From: Bacteroides sp. | Lineage (GTDB): Bacteria; Bacteroidota; Bacteroidia; Bacteroidales; Bacteroidaceae | Assembly (NCBI GenBank): GCA_021202275.1 | Contig: JAJQDI010000028.1 | Location: forward strand, 173,771-237,770 | Reading direction: 5' to 3' | Length of the DNA: 64,000 bases | Shown: positions 44,706-53,991 of the stretch, in pieces | Layout: every line of letters starts with the position of its first letter | How positions within the stretch are numbered: the stretch's first letter is position 1 | Program-made: the position numbers and the translations under genes | Notes under the pieces: generated by a model | What the model saw: the letters and a program-made list of their open reading frames with translations, nothing else | Database searches by the model: none | What the model was told of the DNA's origin: nothing

Positions 44706-45554
44706 CTACTCTTCCAGTACGATCTCTCCGTCGAACACTCGGGTGGCAGGTCCGGTCATCAGGATATGTCCGGTATGTTCGTCCCACTCAATCGTGAGTG
44801 TACCGCCATCCATGACAATGTCTGTTTTCCTGCCCGCTCTTCCGGTGATGGCTGCCGCTACGGCGGTAGCACATGCTCCGGTGCCACAGGCCTGTGTGAT
44901 GCCGGAACCCCGTTCCCAGACACGCATGCGGATGCGGTTGTCGGCAAGTACCTGCGCGAATTCCACATTGATGCGGTCGGGAAACAACGGGTGGTTCTCC
45001 AGCTTCGGCCCTACGGCCGGAAGGTCTATTCTCTCTAACGTTTCTGTAAATATCACTAAGTGGGGATTTCCCATGGATACGGTGGTGGCGATAAATGTCT
45101 GCCCATCGGCTTCGATCGGTTGAGCGGTCATGTCCCGTTTGCCTGTTCCTGTCAGATCTACCGGGAGGCTCGCGGGCTTGCCCATATCTACCGTTACGCT
45201 TTCTACTTTTCCGTCTGCCAGTTGTAGCCGGAGTATTTTGATGCCGGAACGTGTTTCCAAGGCGATCTCTGTCTGTTCGGTGAGCCCGTATTCATACAGG
45301 TATTTACCTATACAGCGGGTGGCATTGCCACACATCAGGGCTTCCGAGCCGTCGGCATTGAAGATGCGCATACTGAAATCCGCTGTCTGCGAGTCACCGA
45401 TCAGTACCAGACCGTCACTTCCGATACCGGTATGTGGGGCGCTCCACCGGATGGCTACCTCTGTGGGATTGCTGATCGGATAGTTCCGGGAATCCACGTA
45501 GATGTAATCGTTGCCGGTGCCGTGCATTTTGGTAAACTTGATAACTCTTGTCAT
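44706..45554 (-). CDS. dapF: Diaminopimelate epimerase
   Basis: A 282-residue DapF from ATG 45554 (MTRVIKFTKMHGTGNDYIYV); a longer frame to 45644 crosses the promoter and is rejected. The two catalytic cysteines are in MCGNATRC (about 75) and ACGTGACATA (about 221). It turns LL-DAP into meso-DAP for peptidoglycan and lysine. First gene of dapF-dapL, with a -7 element 48 bp upstream. Confidence 0.96.
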   Translation of the reverse strand: MTRVIKFTKMHGTGNDYIYVDSRNYPISNPTEVAIRWSAPHTGIGSDGLVLIGDSQTADFSMRIFNADGSEALMCGNATRCIGKYLYEYGLTEQTEIALETRSGIKILRLQLADGKVESVTVDMGKPASLPVDLTGTGKRDMTAQPIEADGQTFIATTVSMGNPHLVIFTETLERIDLPAVGPKLENHPLFPDRINVEFAQVLADNRIRMRVWERGSGITQACGTGACATAVAAAITGRAGRKTDIVMDGGTLTIEWDEHTGHILMTGPATRVFDGEIVLEE

Positions 45555-45602
45555 TTTGTTTGTTGAAAATCGGTTGTTGTATCGTTTTGTTTTATAACAA
45601 TG

Positions 45603-45610
45603 CAAATATA
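45603..45610 (-). promoter_or_regulatory. -7 element (TATATTTG) of dapF-dapL
   Basis: Minus-strand TATATTTG, about 50 bp from the dapF ATG. A -33 TTG is not clear. Confidence 0.5.
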
Positions 45611-46343
45611 CGACATTTTGTTTTAAAATAATTCTTCTTTGCATCTTTTTATTGCCATAAATTTATCTGCTGTTACAATCGTCTTTATTTTACGTATGTT
45701 AACTGATAATATGTAATCATAGACCTGTCTATTTCGATAAATTGTAAGTAAGGCATATAGAAATGGGTGGAGCTTATCCGGGATCTATGTAAATATAGGC
45801 AGGTAACAGGGTTGAATCCCGTAGATCAGAAAGGTTTTGTGATGGATCTGATAGTAAATAGACAGAATATATGGTGAAATGATATCTTTTTGTTATTTCA
45901 TATAAGAGTATGACGGTGCTGTGAGCGGAAACAGTCTTTCCTGCGCTGTGTCTGATTCTCTGAAGGGTAGATAGTCCGGGAAAAGCGGCTGTTCAGATGC
46001 ATGCGTTGGCCAATAGAAGCACTCCGGATTACATAGTTGTGGTAAACATTGAGCTAAAATTACCACATCCAGGGTATTTTATACATGTTCCGGAGACTTT
46101 ACCTTTGTTGCATCCTAACTAAAGGCAATGGGAGCCTGACCAAACAGAACGGGAAAAAAACTGTTTTTTCAGCATACAGATCATTGTTGTGATCACTCTG
46201 TGCTTTTCCGGAGGTGCTACAGATAGCACTTTTTGCGGAGCAGAGGATATGTCAGACGCTGTTTTTCGTATCCTTCCGCTATGTAGGGTAGGTCCCGGTG
46301 TGTGCTGTGAAGATCGGTAGTTACTAAATAATATAAAGAGAGT
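45611..46343. other. Gene-free stretch with a candidate promoter for the ATP-grasp gene
   Basis: No credible coding frame. A plus-strand -7 element TACCTTTG is at 46100-46107, about 235 bp before the ATP-grasp start, implying a long leader; the leader contains a weak AT-only hairpin GAAAAAA/TTTTTTC (about 46152-46170). I see no riboswitch that I recognise. Confidence 0.35.
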
Positions 46344-47528
46344 ATGAGCCATGCTATGAATTTTATTTTTTTCTCGCCACACTTTCCTGCCAACTCGACG
46401 GAATTCTGTTTTTACCTGAAAGAGGCCGGTGCTCATGTATTGGGCATAGGGGATGCGGAATATGATTTGCTGGGCGACAGGTTGAAGAATGCTTTGATGG
46501 AGTATTATAAAATAACCGATATGGAAGACTATGACCAGATCGTAAGGGCTGTGGGGTATTTTACTCATATCTATGGCAAGATAGACCGGTTTGAGTCTTT
46601 GAATGAGTACTGGCTGGAAACAGAGGCACACATACGGACCGATTTCAATATATATGGTACAAAGAATGACTTTATAGACAACCTGAAACAGAAATCGAAG
46701 ATGAAGGCTTTTTTCCGCAAGAGCGGAGTACAGACGGTACAGTGCCATACCTGGCAGAACAGAGAAAAAGCCCTGGAATTTATACAGGAAGTGGGCTATC
46801 CGGTGGTGATCAAGCCTGATTCGGGGTCGGGAGCCAGTTCTACGTACAAGGTACAGGATCAATCTGAATGGGACGCTCTGTGGAAAGCCGGTCTTTCGGA
46901 GCAAACCACACCGTATATTATAGAGGAGTTTGTGGATGGTATTATTCTTACGTATGACGGACTGGTGGATAAGGCGGGAACGGTTGTTTTTGAGAACAGC
47001 CACCGTTTCGAACAAAGTATCATGGAGGTAGTAAATACCAATGATCATTTGTATTATATTTGTCTGCCGGAAGTATCGGACAAAGTGCGTGAGGCCGGAC
47101 GGAACATTCTGAAAGCTTTTGATGTACGGGATATCTTTTTTCACATAGAGTTGTTTGAGCGCAGAAGGGACGGTGCCATGGTAGCACTTGAGGTAAATAT
47201 GCGCCCTCCCGGAGCCTGGATGACCGATGCCATCAATTATACCTACGATACGAATATATACCGCAGATGGGCCGATATGGTAGTGCGGAATCAGGCTGAA
47301 GAGCAGACCCGGGGAAAATATTTCACGGGATATGCTTCCCGTAAAGATCACAAAACATATACTCATTCGCATCAGGAAATTATGGATACTTACGGAGATG
47401 CGATCTTGTATTTCAGCAGGATAGAAGATGTTTTCAGCCGTGCTATGGGCAATTCGGCCTATCAGTTTAGAGCAGGTACTTACGAAGAGGTAAAAGAAAT
47501 TATTAATTATATACAACATACAGCATAA
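46344..47528 (+). CDS. ATP-grasp ligase, substrate unknown
   Basis: A 394-residue ATP-grasp enzyme. After an N-terminal pre-ATP-grasp domain (FIFFSPHFPANSTEFCFYLK), the ATP-binding half shows VVIKPDSGSGASSTYKV (about 153-169) and IIEEFVDGIILTYDG (about 192), and the metal site is EVNMRPPGAW (about 288-297). ATP-grasp enzymes join a carboxylate to an amine or thiol through an acyl phosphate. An esterase of the alpha/beta-hydrolase fold begins 5 bp after its stop, so the two likely act on one compound. I do not know the product. Confidence 0.87.
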   Translation: MSHAMNFIFFSPHFPANSTEFCFYLKEAGAHVLGIGDAEYDLLGDRLKNALMEYYKITDMEDYDQIVRAVGYFTHIYGKIDRFESLNEYWLETEAHIRTDFNIYGTKNDFIDNLKQKSKMKAFFRKSGVQTVQCHTWQNREKALEFIQEVGYPVVIKPDSGSGASSTYKVQDQSEWDALWKAGLSEQTTPYIIEEFVDGIILTYDGLVDKAGTVVFENSHRFEQSIMEVVNTNDHLYYICLPEVSDKVREAGRNILKAFDVRDIFFHIELFERRRDGAMVALEVNMRPPGAWMTDAINYTYDTNIYRRWADMVVRNQAEEQTRGKYFTGYASRKDHKTYTHSHQEIMDTYGDAILYFSRIEDVFSRAMGNSAYQFRAGTYEEVKEIINYIQHTA

Positions 47529-47533
47529 GTCAC

Positions 47534-48289
47534 ATGCAGATACACTATTACAACTACTATAGTCACAAACTGGGAAAGCATATGGAATATAAGGTATACG
47601 GACACGCGGGAAAACCGGTACTTGTTTTTCCGACCTCTAACGGCCGTTTCTATCAGTACGAAGATTCGGGGATGATCCGGGCGCTTTCCCCTTATATCCG
47701 GGAAGGCCGGATACAGGTCTGGACAGTAGACGGTCTGGACTGGGAAACCTATTTTTCGGAATCGTGGGATCAGTTGTAATGTATCCGGCGTCACGAGCAG
47801 TATTTTGCTTATATCAATGAGGAGATGATTCCTTCCATCCTGTCGGCAGCCAGGGACAACAATGGAGGGAAGGAACAGCAACTGGTTGTGACAGGTTGCT
47901 CGATGGGGGCTTTCCATGCGGCTAATCTGTTTTTCCGGAATCCCTGGCACATAGATACTGTCATTGCCTTGAGCGGGGTCTATTCTACGGATTATTTCTT
48001 TGGAGAATATAAACCTACGGATATTTATCTAAATTCGCCTCTTGACTACCTGCGCAACAATCACGATGTCTATTATCTCGATCGTTTCCGTAAGGCGGAA
48101 CTGATCTTCTGTTGTGGAGCAGGGGCATACGAGGAACCCATGTTGCATGATACCCGTAAATTGCAGGAGTTGCTGGCTGCCAGAGACATTCCTGCCCGGT
48201 TCGACTATTGGGGTACGGACTGCGTTCACGACTGGGAATGGTGGCAACGACAGATCGTTTATTTCTTCGACAGTCTGTTGCCGGCTTGA
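47534..48289 (+). pseudogene. Esterase D-like alpha/beta hydrolase with an in-frame stop
   Basis: Both halves are in one frame: residues 1-81 (YYSHKLGKHMEYKVYGHAGK...ESWDQL) end at TAA 47777-47779, then CIRRHEQYFAYINEEMIPSI continues with nucleophile elbow TGCSMGAFHA and a late VHDWEWW His. Without the stop it would be 251 residues, a normal length for the putative-esterase family. One nonsense codon separates the N-terminal strands from the catalytic Ser, so activity is doubtful unless the base is a sequencing error. It is coupled to the ATP-grasp gene. Confidence 0.82.
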
Positions 48290-48421
48290 AAAGCAGATGG
48301 ATGTGAACAAATCAGAACGTATGTAACAGAACCGGGTGCCTGAAAAATCCGGTTGTTCCATGAACAACTACAGACCGGAGTTCTGATACCCTTTCTTTTT
48401 TTAAAAGAAGTAATATGTGTA

Positions 48422-49174
48422 TTATTTTATTATTTCCTGTAGCAGTACCGGATTGTCGGTGGTGATAAAATCCGCTTTCTGACTGATCAGCCACTGCATA
48501 TCCTCTTTTTTGTTCACCGTCCAGGCGTTGACTTTCATGCCCAGGTCGTGACATTCCTGTATCCACTCCGGATGTTTTTTGAATACACTATAGTGGTAGT
48601 CGGGACCTGCACAACCCATCTCTTTGAGTTCCCGCGGAGAGAGTTTGCCATCGAGGTTATAGACCGGAGTTCCGGCAGGAGCCAGTCGGATAAATTCCTG
48701 GGTAGCATGTAAAGAGAAGGTAATGTATTCCATCCGTTTTTCCAGACCCATTTCTCTGACCATAGCTACGATCTGTTCAATGGCTTGTGTCTCCCGTTTG
48801 TCCGAACCGTGCTTTTTCAGTTCCAGGATCAGACGGATATTTAACTCCCTGGCACGGGCCAGGTATTCTTGCAGGGTAGGAAGGGTTTCTCCATTGGAAA
48901 GGGACAGCTTAGTCAGTCTGGAAACATTGGTTTTTTCCATAAAGCGGCCTTTGAAAGAGGAGTCGTGATTCACCACTAATTGGTTGTCTTTGGTGAGCCG
49001 GACATCGAACTCAGCACCGTAGCAGCCGATGGAGTCTGCTTTAACCAGCGATGCAATGCTGTTTTGTGCCGATCCCGGAGTATCCCAGAATCCGCGGTGG
49101 GCAATTACCTGAGTTTGTGCCTGAATAATAACGGTAGTCAGAAGAGCGAACACAACGATAATAAGTTTTTTCAT
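48422..49174 (-). CDS. Exported glycerophosphodiester phosphodiesterase
   Basis: A 250-residue GDPD with signal peptide (MKKLIIVVFALLTTVIIQAQ). The TIM-barrel active site is clear: IAHRGFWDTPGSAQNSIAS (about 24-42, catalytic His), GAEFDVRLTKDNQLVVNHD (about 53-71, metal Glu/Asp and second His) and LILELKKHG. It splits glycerophosphodiesters to glycerol 3-phosphate and an alcohol, in the periplasm. A good promoter (49281-49311) precedes it; upstream of that lies the TTTGCCAGGTGCAAAC array. Confidence 0.93.
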   Translation of the reverse strand: MKKLIIVVFALLTTVIIQAQTQVIAHRGFWDTPGSAQNSIASLVKADSIGCYGAEFDVRLTKDNQLVVNHDSSFKGRFMEKTNVSRLTKLSLSNGETLPTLQEYLARARELNIRLILELKKHGSDKRETQAIEQIVAMVREMGLEKRMEYITFSLHATQEFIRLAPAGTPVYNLDGKLSPRELKEMGCAGPDYHYSVFKKHPEWIQECHDLGMKVNAWTVNKKEDMQWLISQKADFITTDNPVLLQEIIK

Positions 49175-49280
49175 ATCTGCATATAGGGATTAGCGGTTTT
49201 CTGAGATCACGGAATTATATTTCTTTTGGTGGTATGCACTTGTCCGGATGAACACCGGAAATGCGTGCATACTGTTTTTG

Positions 49281-49311
49281 CAAAGATAACACATTCAGTG
49301 CCTTTTGTCAA
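49281..49311 (-). promoter_or_regulatory. Promoter of the GDPD gene (TTG-N20-TATCTTTG)
   Basis: On the minus strand TTG (49309-49311) and TATCTTTG (49281-49288) are 20 bp apart, a full match to the Bacteroidetes consensus, giving a leader of about 100 nt. Confidence 0.7.
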
Positions 49312-49416
49312 GTCTATTGCGCACTATTTCCTGGAAAAGATAGCTTTTTTTTATGGCTTTCTTTGCTTTCGTTCCAACAGAATGGCGGATGGATCTTGCC
49401 AAATGAACAGACGTTT

Positions 49417-49521
49417 GTTTGCACCTGGCAAATGACCCGTTTGCCAGGTGCAAACACATCATTTGCCAGGTGCAAACAGGTCATTTGCCAGGTGCAAACG
49501 GATGGTTTGCCAGGTGCAAAC
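49417..49521. repeat. Regular 22-bp array of TTTGCCAGGTGCAAAC units
   Basis: Four exact copies of TTTGCCAGGTGCAAAC start at 49440, 49462, 49484 and 49506, separated by 6-bp spacers that differ in sequence. One exact copy in inverse orientation lies at 49417-49432. Each unit is itself a short palindrome (TTTGC/GCAAA). Unit and spacers are too short for CRISPR, and no cas gene is near. The rest of 49522-50086 has no supported gene. Confidence 0.85.
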
Positions 49522-50086
49522 GGACGCTCTTTGTCTTTTCCTGGTTACATCCGGATAAAGACTGTGTCACAGGCTGATTCAGGTTGCCTGTTTTTGTCTG
49601 TATGTCTGCTTTTAGTTGACACTGTCTTTCCACTTGTACAAAGTTAGTTTACGCTTTCTTTGGGTTGCTGAATGTAGAGGAGATGTGCAGGATCTCCGGA
49701 ACAGAACCTAAAATCCGTACAAATAAATATGAACAGAAAATAGTCTGTGTTTTCAGCCTATGATCTGTTGCCTGCACACACGAGAGAGAGATAAGAGTGT
49801 GAGTCTTTTCTTTATCTTTTCTTCTCTTGTCTTGTCTATGAAAAATATTTTTCTGATTATCAGTTGGTTGCGATGTAAAAGTTGCCACAACTAGGAAACT
49901 TAGTTGAAACTTTTCACTCAAAATTCATCCGAAATGTGTTGACTTTTATACATCTTTTGGCGCGGATTCAGCCAGCAAACGGGATGAATTACCAGATGCT
50001 ATCTACGGATACAGGAATGGGTGTACATGAAATATTCTTACACGATGTGAGTGATGCGGTGGGTGTGGGATTTTTGAAAATCAGGC

Positions 50087-51176
50087 TCAGAACCATCGGT
50101 TCCTTTTCATATACTTCCAGGTACCGTAAGCTGTGAGTACCAACAAAGCCCATCCGATGAAATACCCGTATTCCCAATCGAACAGGGGCATCCGGAAGTT
50201 CATGCCCCAGAGACCTACCAGGAAAGTGATCGGAATAAACAGGGTAGAGACTGTGGTCAGCCTTTTCATGATGGTATTGGTGCGCAGGTCGTTGTTGGAA
50301 ACATACAGGTCGCGCATAGACGCCAGGAGTTCTTTGCTGTTCTCGGCGGTCAGTACCACATAATCTAGTTCGTTGTAAAGCTCGTTGTAAACGGGAAGCA
50401 GGCGATGTTCGGTCTGTACGAGGTGGCTCTGCCAGAGTTTGGAGAATTCGTTGCGAAGCGGTTTGCTGCTTTTTTTGCAGGATCAGGTTGGCATGGCGGC
50501 ATTCCTGTATTTTGCTGCCTATGTCTATTTTGTTGTCCCGCGCGTTGAGCATGATATCGTCCAGTTTTTCCAGTATGCCTTCTACCTGATAGGCGGTACT
50601 GATCATCACAGCGAAGATGGAATTGAGGATAAAGGCGACTAACATAGCGATGTCTTCTTCCCGGATGTGCAGGATGTTTGCTTTCAGACTTTCCACCACG
50701 TGACCGTACATGGTACCTTCACGCTCTTTGAAGGTAAATACCAGATTTTCCCGGGCCAGGATGCAGATGTGTTCGGAGTCTATTTTCTGTGGATTTTCGA
50801 AATAGCACGATTACATCACCAGGATCAGTCGTTTGTCAAAGATGTCGATCTTCGCGGCATGGCAGGGAGTCAGGATCGCTTTCACATCCAGGGGGTGTAT
50901 ATCGAATTCACGGGTCAGACGGGTAATGGTCTCTTCATCGGCCAGTCCCCGTATACGGAACCAGTTGATGCAATCTTCCCTTACCAGGGAGCGGAACGAC
51001 GGAGTATCGTTGGATAGTTCCATTTCCCGTACCTCTTCTTTGTTGTAGCGGACCAGCGTGATCCGGGTGGGGAATCTGTGTCTGCCGGTGTAACAATAAC
51101 TATCTGCGAACAGGTGGCTCTCGGCGGTATCGGGTTTATGTTTGCCGGGAACCTGGGGAAGTTCGGTACTTTTCAT
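50087..51176 (-). pseudogene. corA: CorA-type Mg2+/Co2+ channel, interrupted twice
   Basis: Joined, the frames give a 362-residue CorA: N-terminal cytoplasmic domain (ITRLTREFDIHPLDVKAILT), two C-terminal helices and the selectivity motif in GLWGMNFRMP. Two lesions break it: an in-frame TAA at 50811-50813 (after KRLILVM, before CYFENPQ) and a one-base excess in a T7 tract at 50470-50476 (A7 in sense) after ANLILQK, beyond which SSKPLRNEFSKLW resumes in another frame. Two independent defects argue for a real pseudogene more than a single read error. Confidence 0.85.
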
Positions 51177-51886
51177 TTTTCTGTGGATTGAAAGAACTTA
51201 TCAGGTAACAAAAAGGAGCGGTGGGAAGTTCGTCCGCAGCCATTTGCAAAGGCGGAATGTGTTGTTGCCAGAAGAACAAAGACTGTGGTATAGATGAGGG
51301 TGTTGCCACATGGAAAAAGGAGGCTGCCTCCCGATAGATCTTACTCTGTCAGGATCTGAGTTTTCCTCTTTTTTTCATGAATAAATGCTTCCTGGGAGCC
51401 TGTAGAATAGGGTGCTGAGGGCTTCTCTTAAATAACTTATGAGAATCATTCCTATTTCATTTATTAGATTTATTAGCCATGTAATCCATCGGTATAAGCT
51501 GATCTGGTAAATGATATGTATTTGAAGAGTCCACGATTGAGTGGTTGACCTCTGCCCCGGAAAGGTACCTGTCCGGGTGGGCCTACATCGTGCAGACATA
51601 CATCTTTGTATGGGACCTGCATCGCGGAGAGGCAAATATGGAGACGCAAATTTGAATGGTGAGTTTTCACAGCGTGATCAAAATAATTTGGTATCTTGGG
51701 TCTGATATGTATGTTTATTTTATTATGAAAAATGATTACTTTTATTCCGTCTTTGTAAATGATTTTTTGATAGATAATGACAGGTTATATTTTCCTGAAA
51801 TTACTACCAGATTCCCTTTTATCACTTTATTTATTGTTTGTCGAATACGCGTTTTTTGAGGGAGGAAGCCAAATACTTATTAAAGT
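51177..51886. other. Gene-free stretch with a degenerate MITE fragment
   Basis: No coding frame is convincing. 51614-51633 resembles the block before the second palindrome of the 37474-37667 element, followed by GAGACGCAAAT instead of the full palindrome. Composition becomes AT-rich towards the lipoprotein gene. Confidence 0.35.
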
Positions 51887-52318
51887 ATGATAACTAAGAA
51901 ATTTTTTGGTATTGCTTTTATGGCAATCGTATTGTTTATAGGGTTTACTTCTTGTTGCAGCGATGATGATCTGGGAAGTGACGAAGAAATAGCTGCGAAT
52001 CTCATAGGGCCCTGGGAAACTGTTACTCATAGAGGATGGTATGAAGCAGAGGGTGAGAGAGAGTCCGAAGATTGGGACTATGACGCGGAAGAGTGGGTTT
52101 GTGAGTTTTATAAGGAGGATACTGGTAAAGAGATTTGGTATGGTGCCAGTGAGAAGACATTTTCCTGGAGTGTAAAAGATAAAGTGCTGACTGTCAGAGC
52201 GGATGATTATACAGAGAAATCTGAGATCACCAAACTGACTTCCAGTCAATTGGTGATTGAAGCATATGATGAGGATGGTAACAAGTATTATGATAAAATT
52301 ACATTTAAGAATAAGTAA
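51887..52318 (+). CDS. Small lipoprotein, lipocalin-like
   Basis: A 143-residue lipoprotein: hydrophobic signal with lipobox GFTSC (Cys about 23), a short acidic linker, then a beta-strand-rich domain beginning NLIGPWETVTHRGWY and ending IEAYDEDGNKYYDKITFKNK. The start WxxW-like pattern and strand spacing resemble the lipocalin-like domains common in Bacteroidetes lipoproteins. No ligand or partner is known. It is AT-richer than the left part of the window and precedes the peptide cluster. Confidence 0.72.
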   Translation: MITKKFFGIAFMAIVLFIGFTSCCSDDDLGSDEEIAANLIGPWETVTHRGWYEAEGERESEDWDYDAEEWVCEFYKEDTGKEIWYGASEKTFSWSVKDKVLTVRADDYTEKSEITKLTSSQLVIEAYDEDGNKYYDKITFKNK

Positions 52319-52790
52319 TTTATAACATAGGGCTTTATCTGGACAGGAAGTATGTGTATATACTCTTTAAATAGGAAATATTTAAAAATCAATAGGTTAA
52401 ATGTGGGTTCAAAAAACTGCATTTTAGAAAAGAATAATTCAAATAATATATAGCCAAAATATAATGACATGCTATGAAAATATAACTCATTTCTCTTCTT
52501 TCTTTAACAGACGTATTCAGGCTAATTAAAAATAAAATTAAAACTACAAATATGTAATAAAAAGAAGTTTTGATATTAAAATATTTTATTTTCTTTGTAA
52601 AAACATAAGAATGATATTTAATATAAAATATACTTATAAAAATAAGATCCCTTAGCTAGGATAGGAAGTGATTATTTTTTTGTAACCAGGAATTTAGAAA
52701 TGCATTCTAAATAATTATCGCTATATTGTGGGGCGGTAAAGAATAAGTTGGCCACTTAGGAAGAAAGAATCCACAATTCACAAAAAAAAC
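52319..52790. other. Very AT-rich gene-free stretch ahead of the peptide gene
   Basis: About 470 bp with no supported frame or repeat. The only promoter-like string is TATATTGTG around 52722-52730, an imperfect -7. The composition differs sharply from core genes in this window, suggesting the start of acquired DNA. Confidence 0.4.
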
Positions 52791-52982
52791 ATGAAAGACA
52801 TGAAAAAATTAGAAGACTTAAAATTTGAAGCGATTGTTCTAACTGAAAAAGAAATGAAGCAAATCACAGGAGGAGGTATAAACTGTGATACAGTAGTAGC
52901 AGATGCAAATGCAAACAGTAAAAAATGGACAGATGCAGAGTGGGATGCATGGGCACAATCATACGATGAATATTGCCTCTAA
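52791..52982 (+). CDS. Double-glycine leader peptide precursor (natural-product precursor type)
   Basis: A 63-residue precursor; an internal ATG at 52800 would give MKKLEDLKFEAI..., matching the family start. The leader has the hydrophobic/acidic pattern LTEKEMKQITGGG (residues 18-29) of GG-type Bacteroidales precursors. The core after GG/GGG is about 34 residues, acidic, with three Trp and two cysteines (residues 32 and 62, next to its two ends), suited to one disulfide. It is the first gene of a same-strand series of GLPGLI proteins, a barrel and a VKOR-thioredoxin protein. No C39 ABC exporter or radical-SAM enzyme is in the window. Confidence 0.75.
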   Translation: MKDMKKLEDLKFEAIVLTEKEMKQITGGGINCDTVVADANANSKKWTDAEWDAWAQSYDEYCL

Positions 52983-53002
52983 ACAACCATATTAACAATG
53001 GT

Positions 53003-53042
53003 AGCGGTGGTATTTACCCATGCTGGTGAAACACTCACCGCT
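53003..53042 (+). promoter_or_regulatory. Intercistronic hairpin after the precursor gene
   Basis: Stem AGCGGTG/CACCGCT enclosing 26 nt lies between the peptide stop and the first GLPGLI gene; the T tract is weak (CTCTATTGTAT). It could act as a partial terminator that keeps peptide mRNA in excess, or protect the mRNA end. Confidence 0.4.
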
Positions 53043-53067
53043 CTATTGTATATAAAACAAGAATCAC

Positions 53068-53901
53068 ATGTACCGGAAGATTAAAATCCTCTTTATTGCT
53101 CTTTCTCTCTCTATTTCACTGTTGGCCCAGGAAGAAGTACTGGATTCCGCTTATCTGAAAGTTATGTATCAGTATACCTATTTAAACGATACGCTGGAAC
53201 TTACTACACGCGAAGACCTGCTTGTCTTACAAATCGGTAAGAATATATCCAAATGCTACAGTTATTACTCCAATCAAAGTGATTCCATTCACAAAAATGG
53301 TGGCAAAGCAGCCTGGCAGGCCATGTTTAACAAAGCAATGGAAGATTATAATAAACATAGAAACCGCGCGGTTTTTATGAATAGCTTCCCACGCAGACGA
53401 ACCATGACATATACATACAGAAATTATCCGACAGGAAAAATGACTGTCACAGATTTTATTGGTTCGGAATACCTTATCTATGAAGATGAGATGCATGCCC
53501 AGGAGTGGGAGATTGGCGACAGTGTGAAAACCATCCTGGACTACAATTGCCAGAAAGCGACCTGCAGTTTCCGGGGCAGAGCATATGAAGCATGGTTTGC
53601 ACCGGACATACCTGTGAGTGAAGGACCCTGGATGTTTTCGGGACTGCCGGGCCTGATCATGGAGGTATACGATACCCGGAAACATTATGTATTTCAGATT
53701 ACCGGATTGCAACAGGTAGAGAATGAACCTATTGTTTTTTCGGAACCTTTGGAAGAAAAAGCCAGATACAAAAAAACCAGCCGAATTGAGTTTCTGAGAA
53801 TGAATATGCGCTATTTAAAATTCGGTATTCAAGCAAGTATGGGATATGGTTCAGAGGAAAACCCCGTATTTTATGATTTAATAGAACGGGATTATAAATA
53901 A
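53068..53901 (+). CDS. GLPGLI family exported protein
   Basis: A 277-residue protein with signal peptide (MYRKIKILFIALSLSISLLAQ). It carries the family motif SEGPWMFSGLPGLIMEVYDT at about 188-207 and the upstream WEIGDSVKTILDYNCQKATC segment with a Cys pair. GLPGLI proteins are widespread, exported and of unknown function in Bacteroidetes, often next to TonB-type barrels. Here it follows the precursor gene by 85 bp and resembles the two paralogues downstream in architecture but not closely in sequence. Confidence 0.87.
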   Translation: MYRKIKILFIALSLSISLLAQEEVLDSAYLKVMYQYTYLNDTLELTTREDLLVLQIGKNISKCYSYYSNQSDSIHKNGGKAAWQAMFNKAMEDYNKHRNRAVFMNSFPRRRTMTYTYRNYPTGKMTVTDFIGSEYLIYEDEMHAQEWEIGDSVKTILDYNCQKATCSFRGRAYEAWFAPDIPVSEGPWMFSGLPGLIMEVYDTRKHYVFQITGLQQVENEPIVFSEPLEEKARYKKTSRIEFLRMNMRYLKFGIQASMGYGSEENPVFYDLIERDYK

Positions 53902-53991
53902 TCTATTTATTGAAAACAAGGATAAATAGCTTTGTTTTAGTTGCATATCTCTGAATCACCTAAAAGAAAAAAATCACACACCTTATTCCAT

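Noticed and set aside
46119..47519. 466-residue minus-strand reading frame
   Set aside because: It is the antisense of the clearly conserved ATP-grasp gene and has no protein-like motifs.
47777..47779. Stop-codon recoding in the esterase
   Set aside because: The codon is TAA with no evident SECIS-like or readthrough structure; a nonsense mutation or read error is simpler.
49440..49521. CRISPR array
   Set aside because: Units of 16 bp and spacers of 6 bp are far too short, one copy is inverted, and no cas gene is present.
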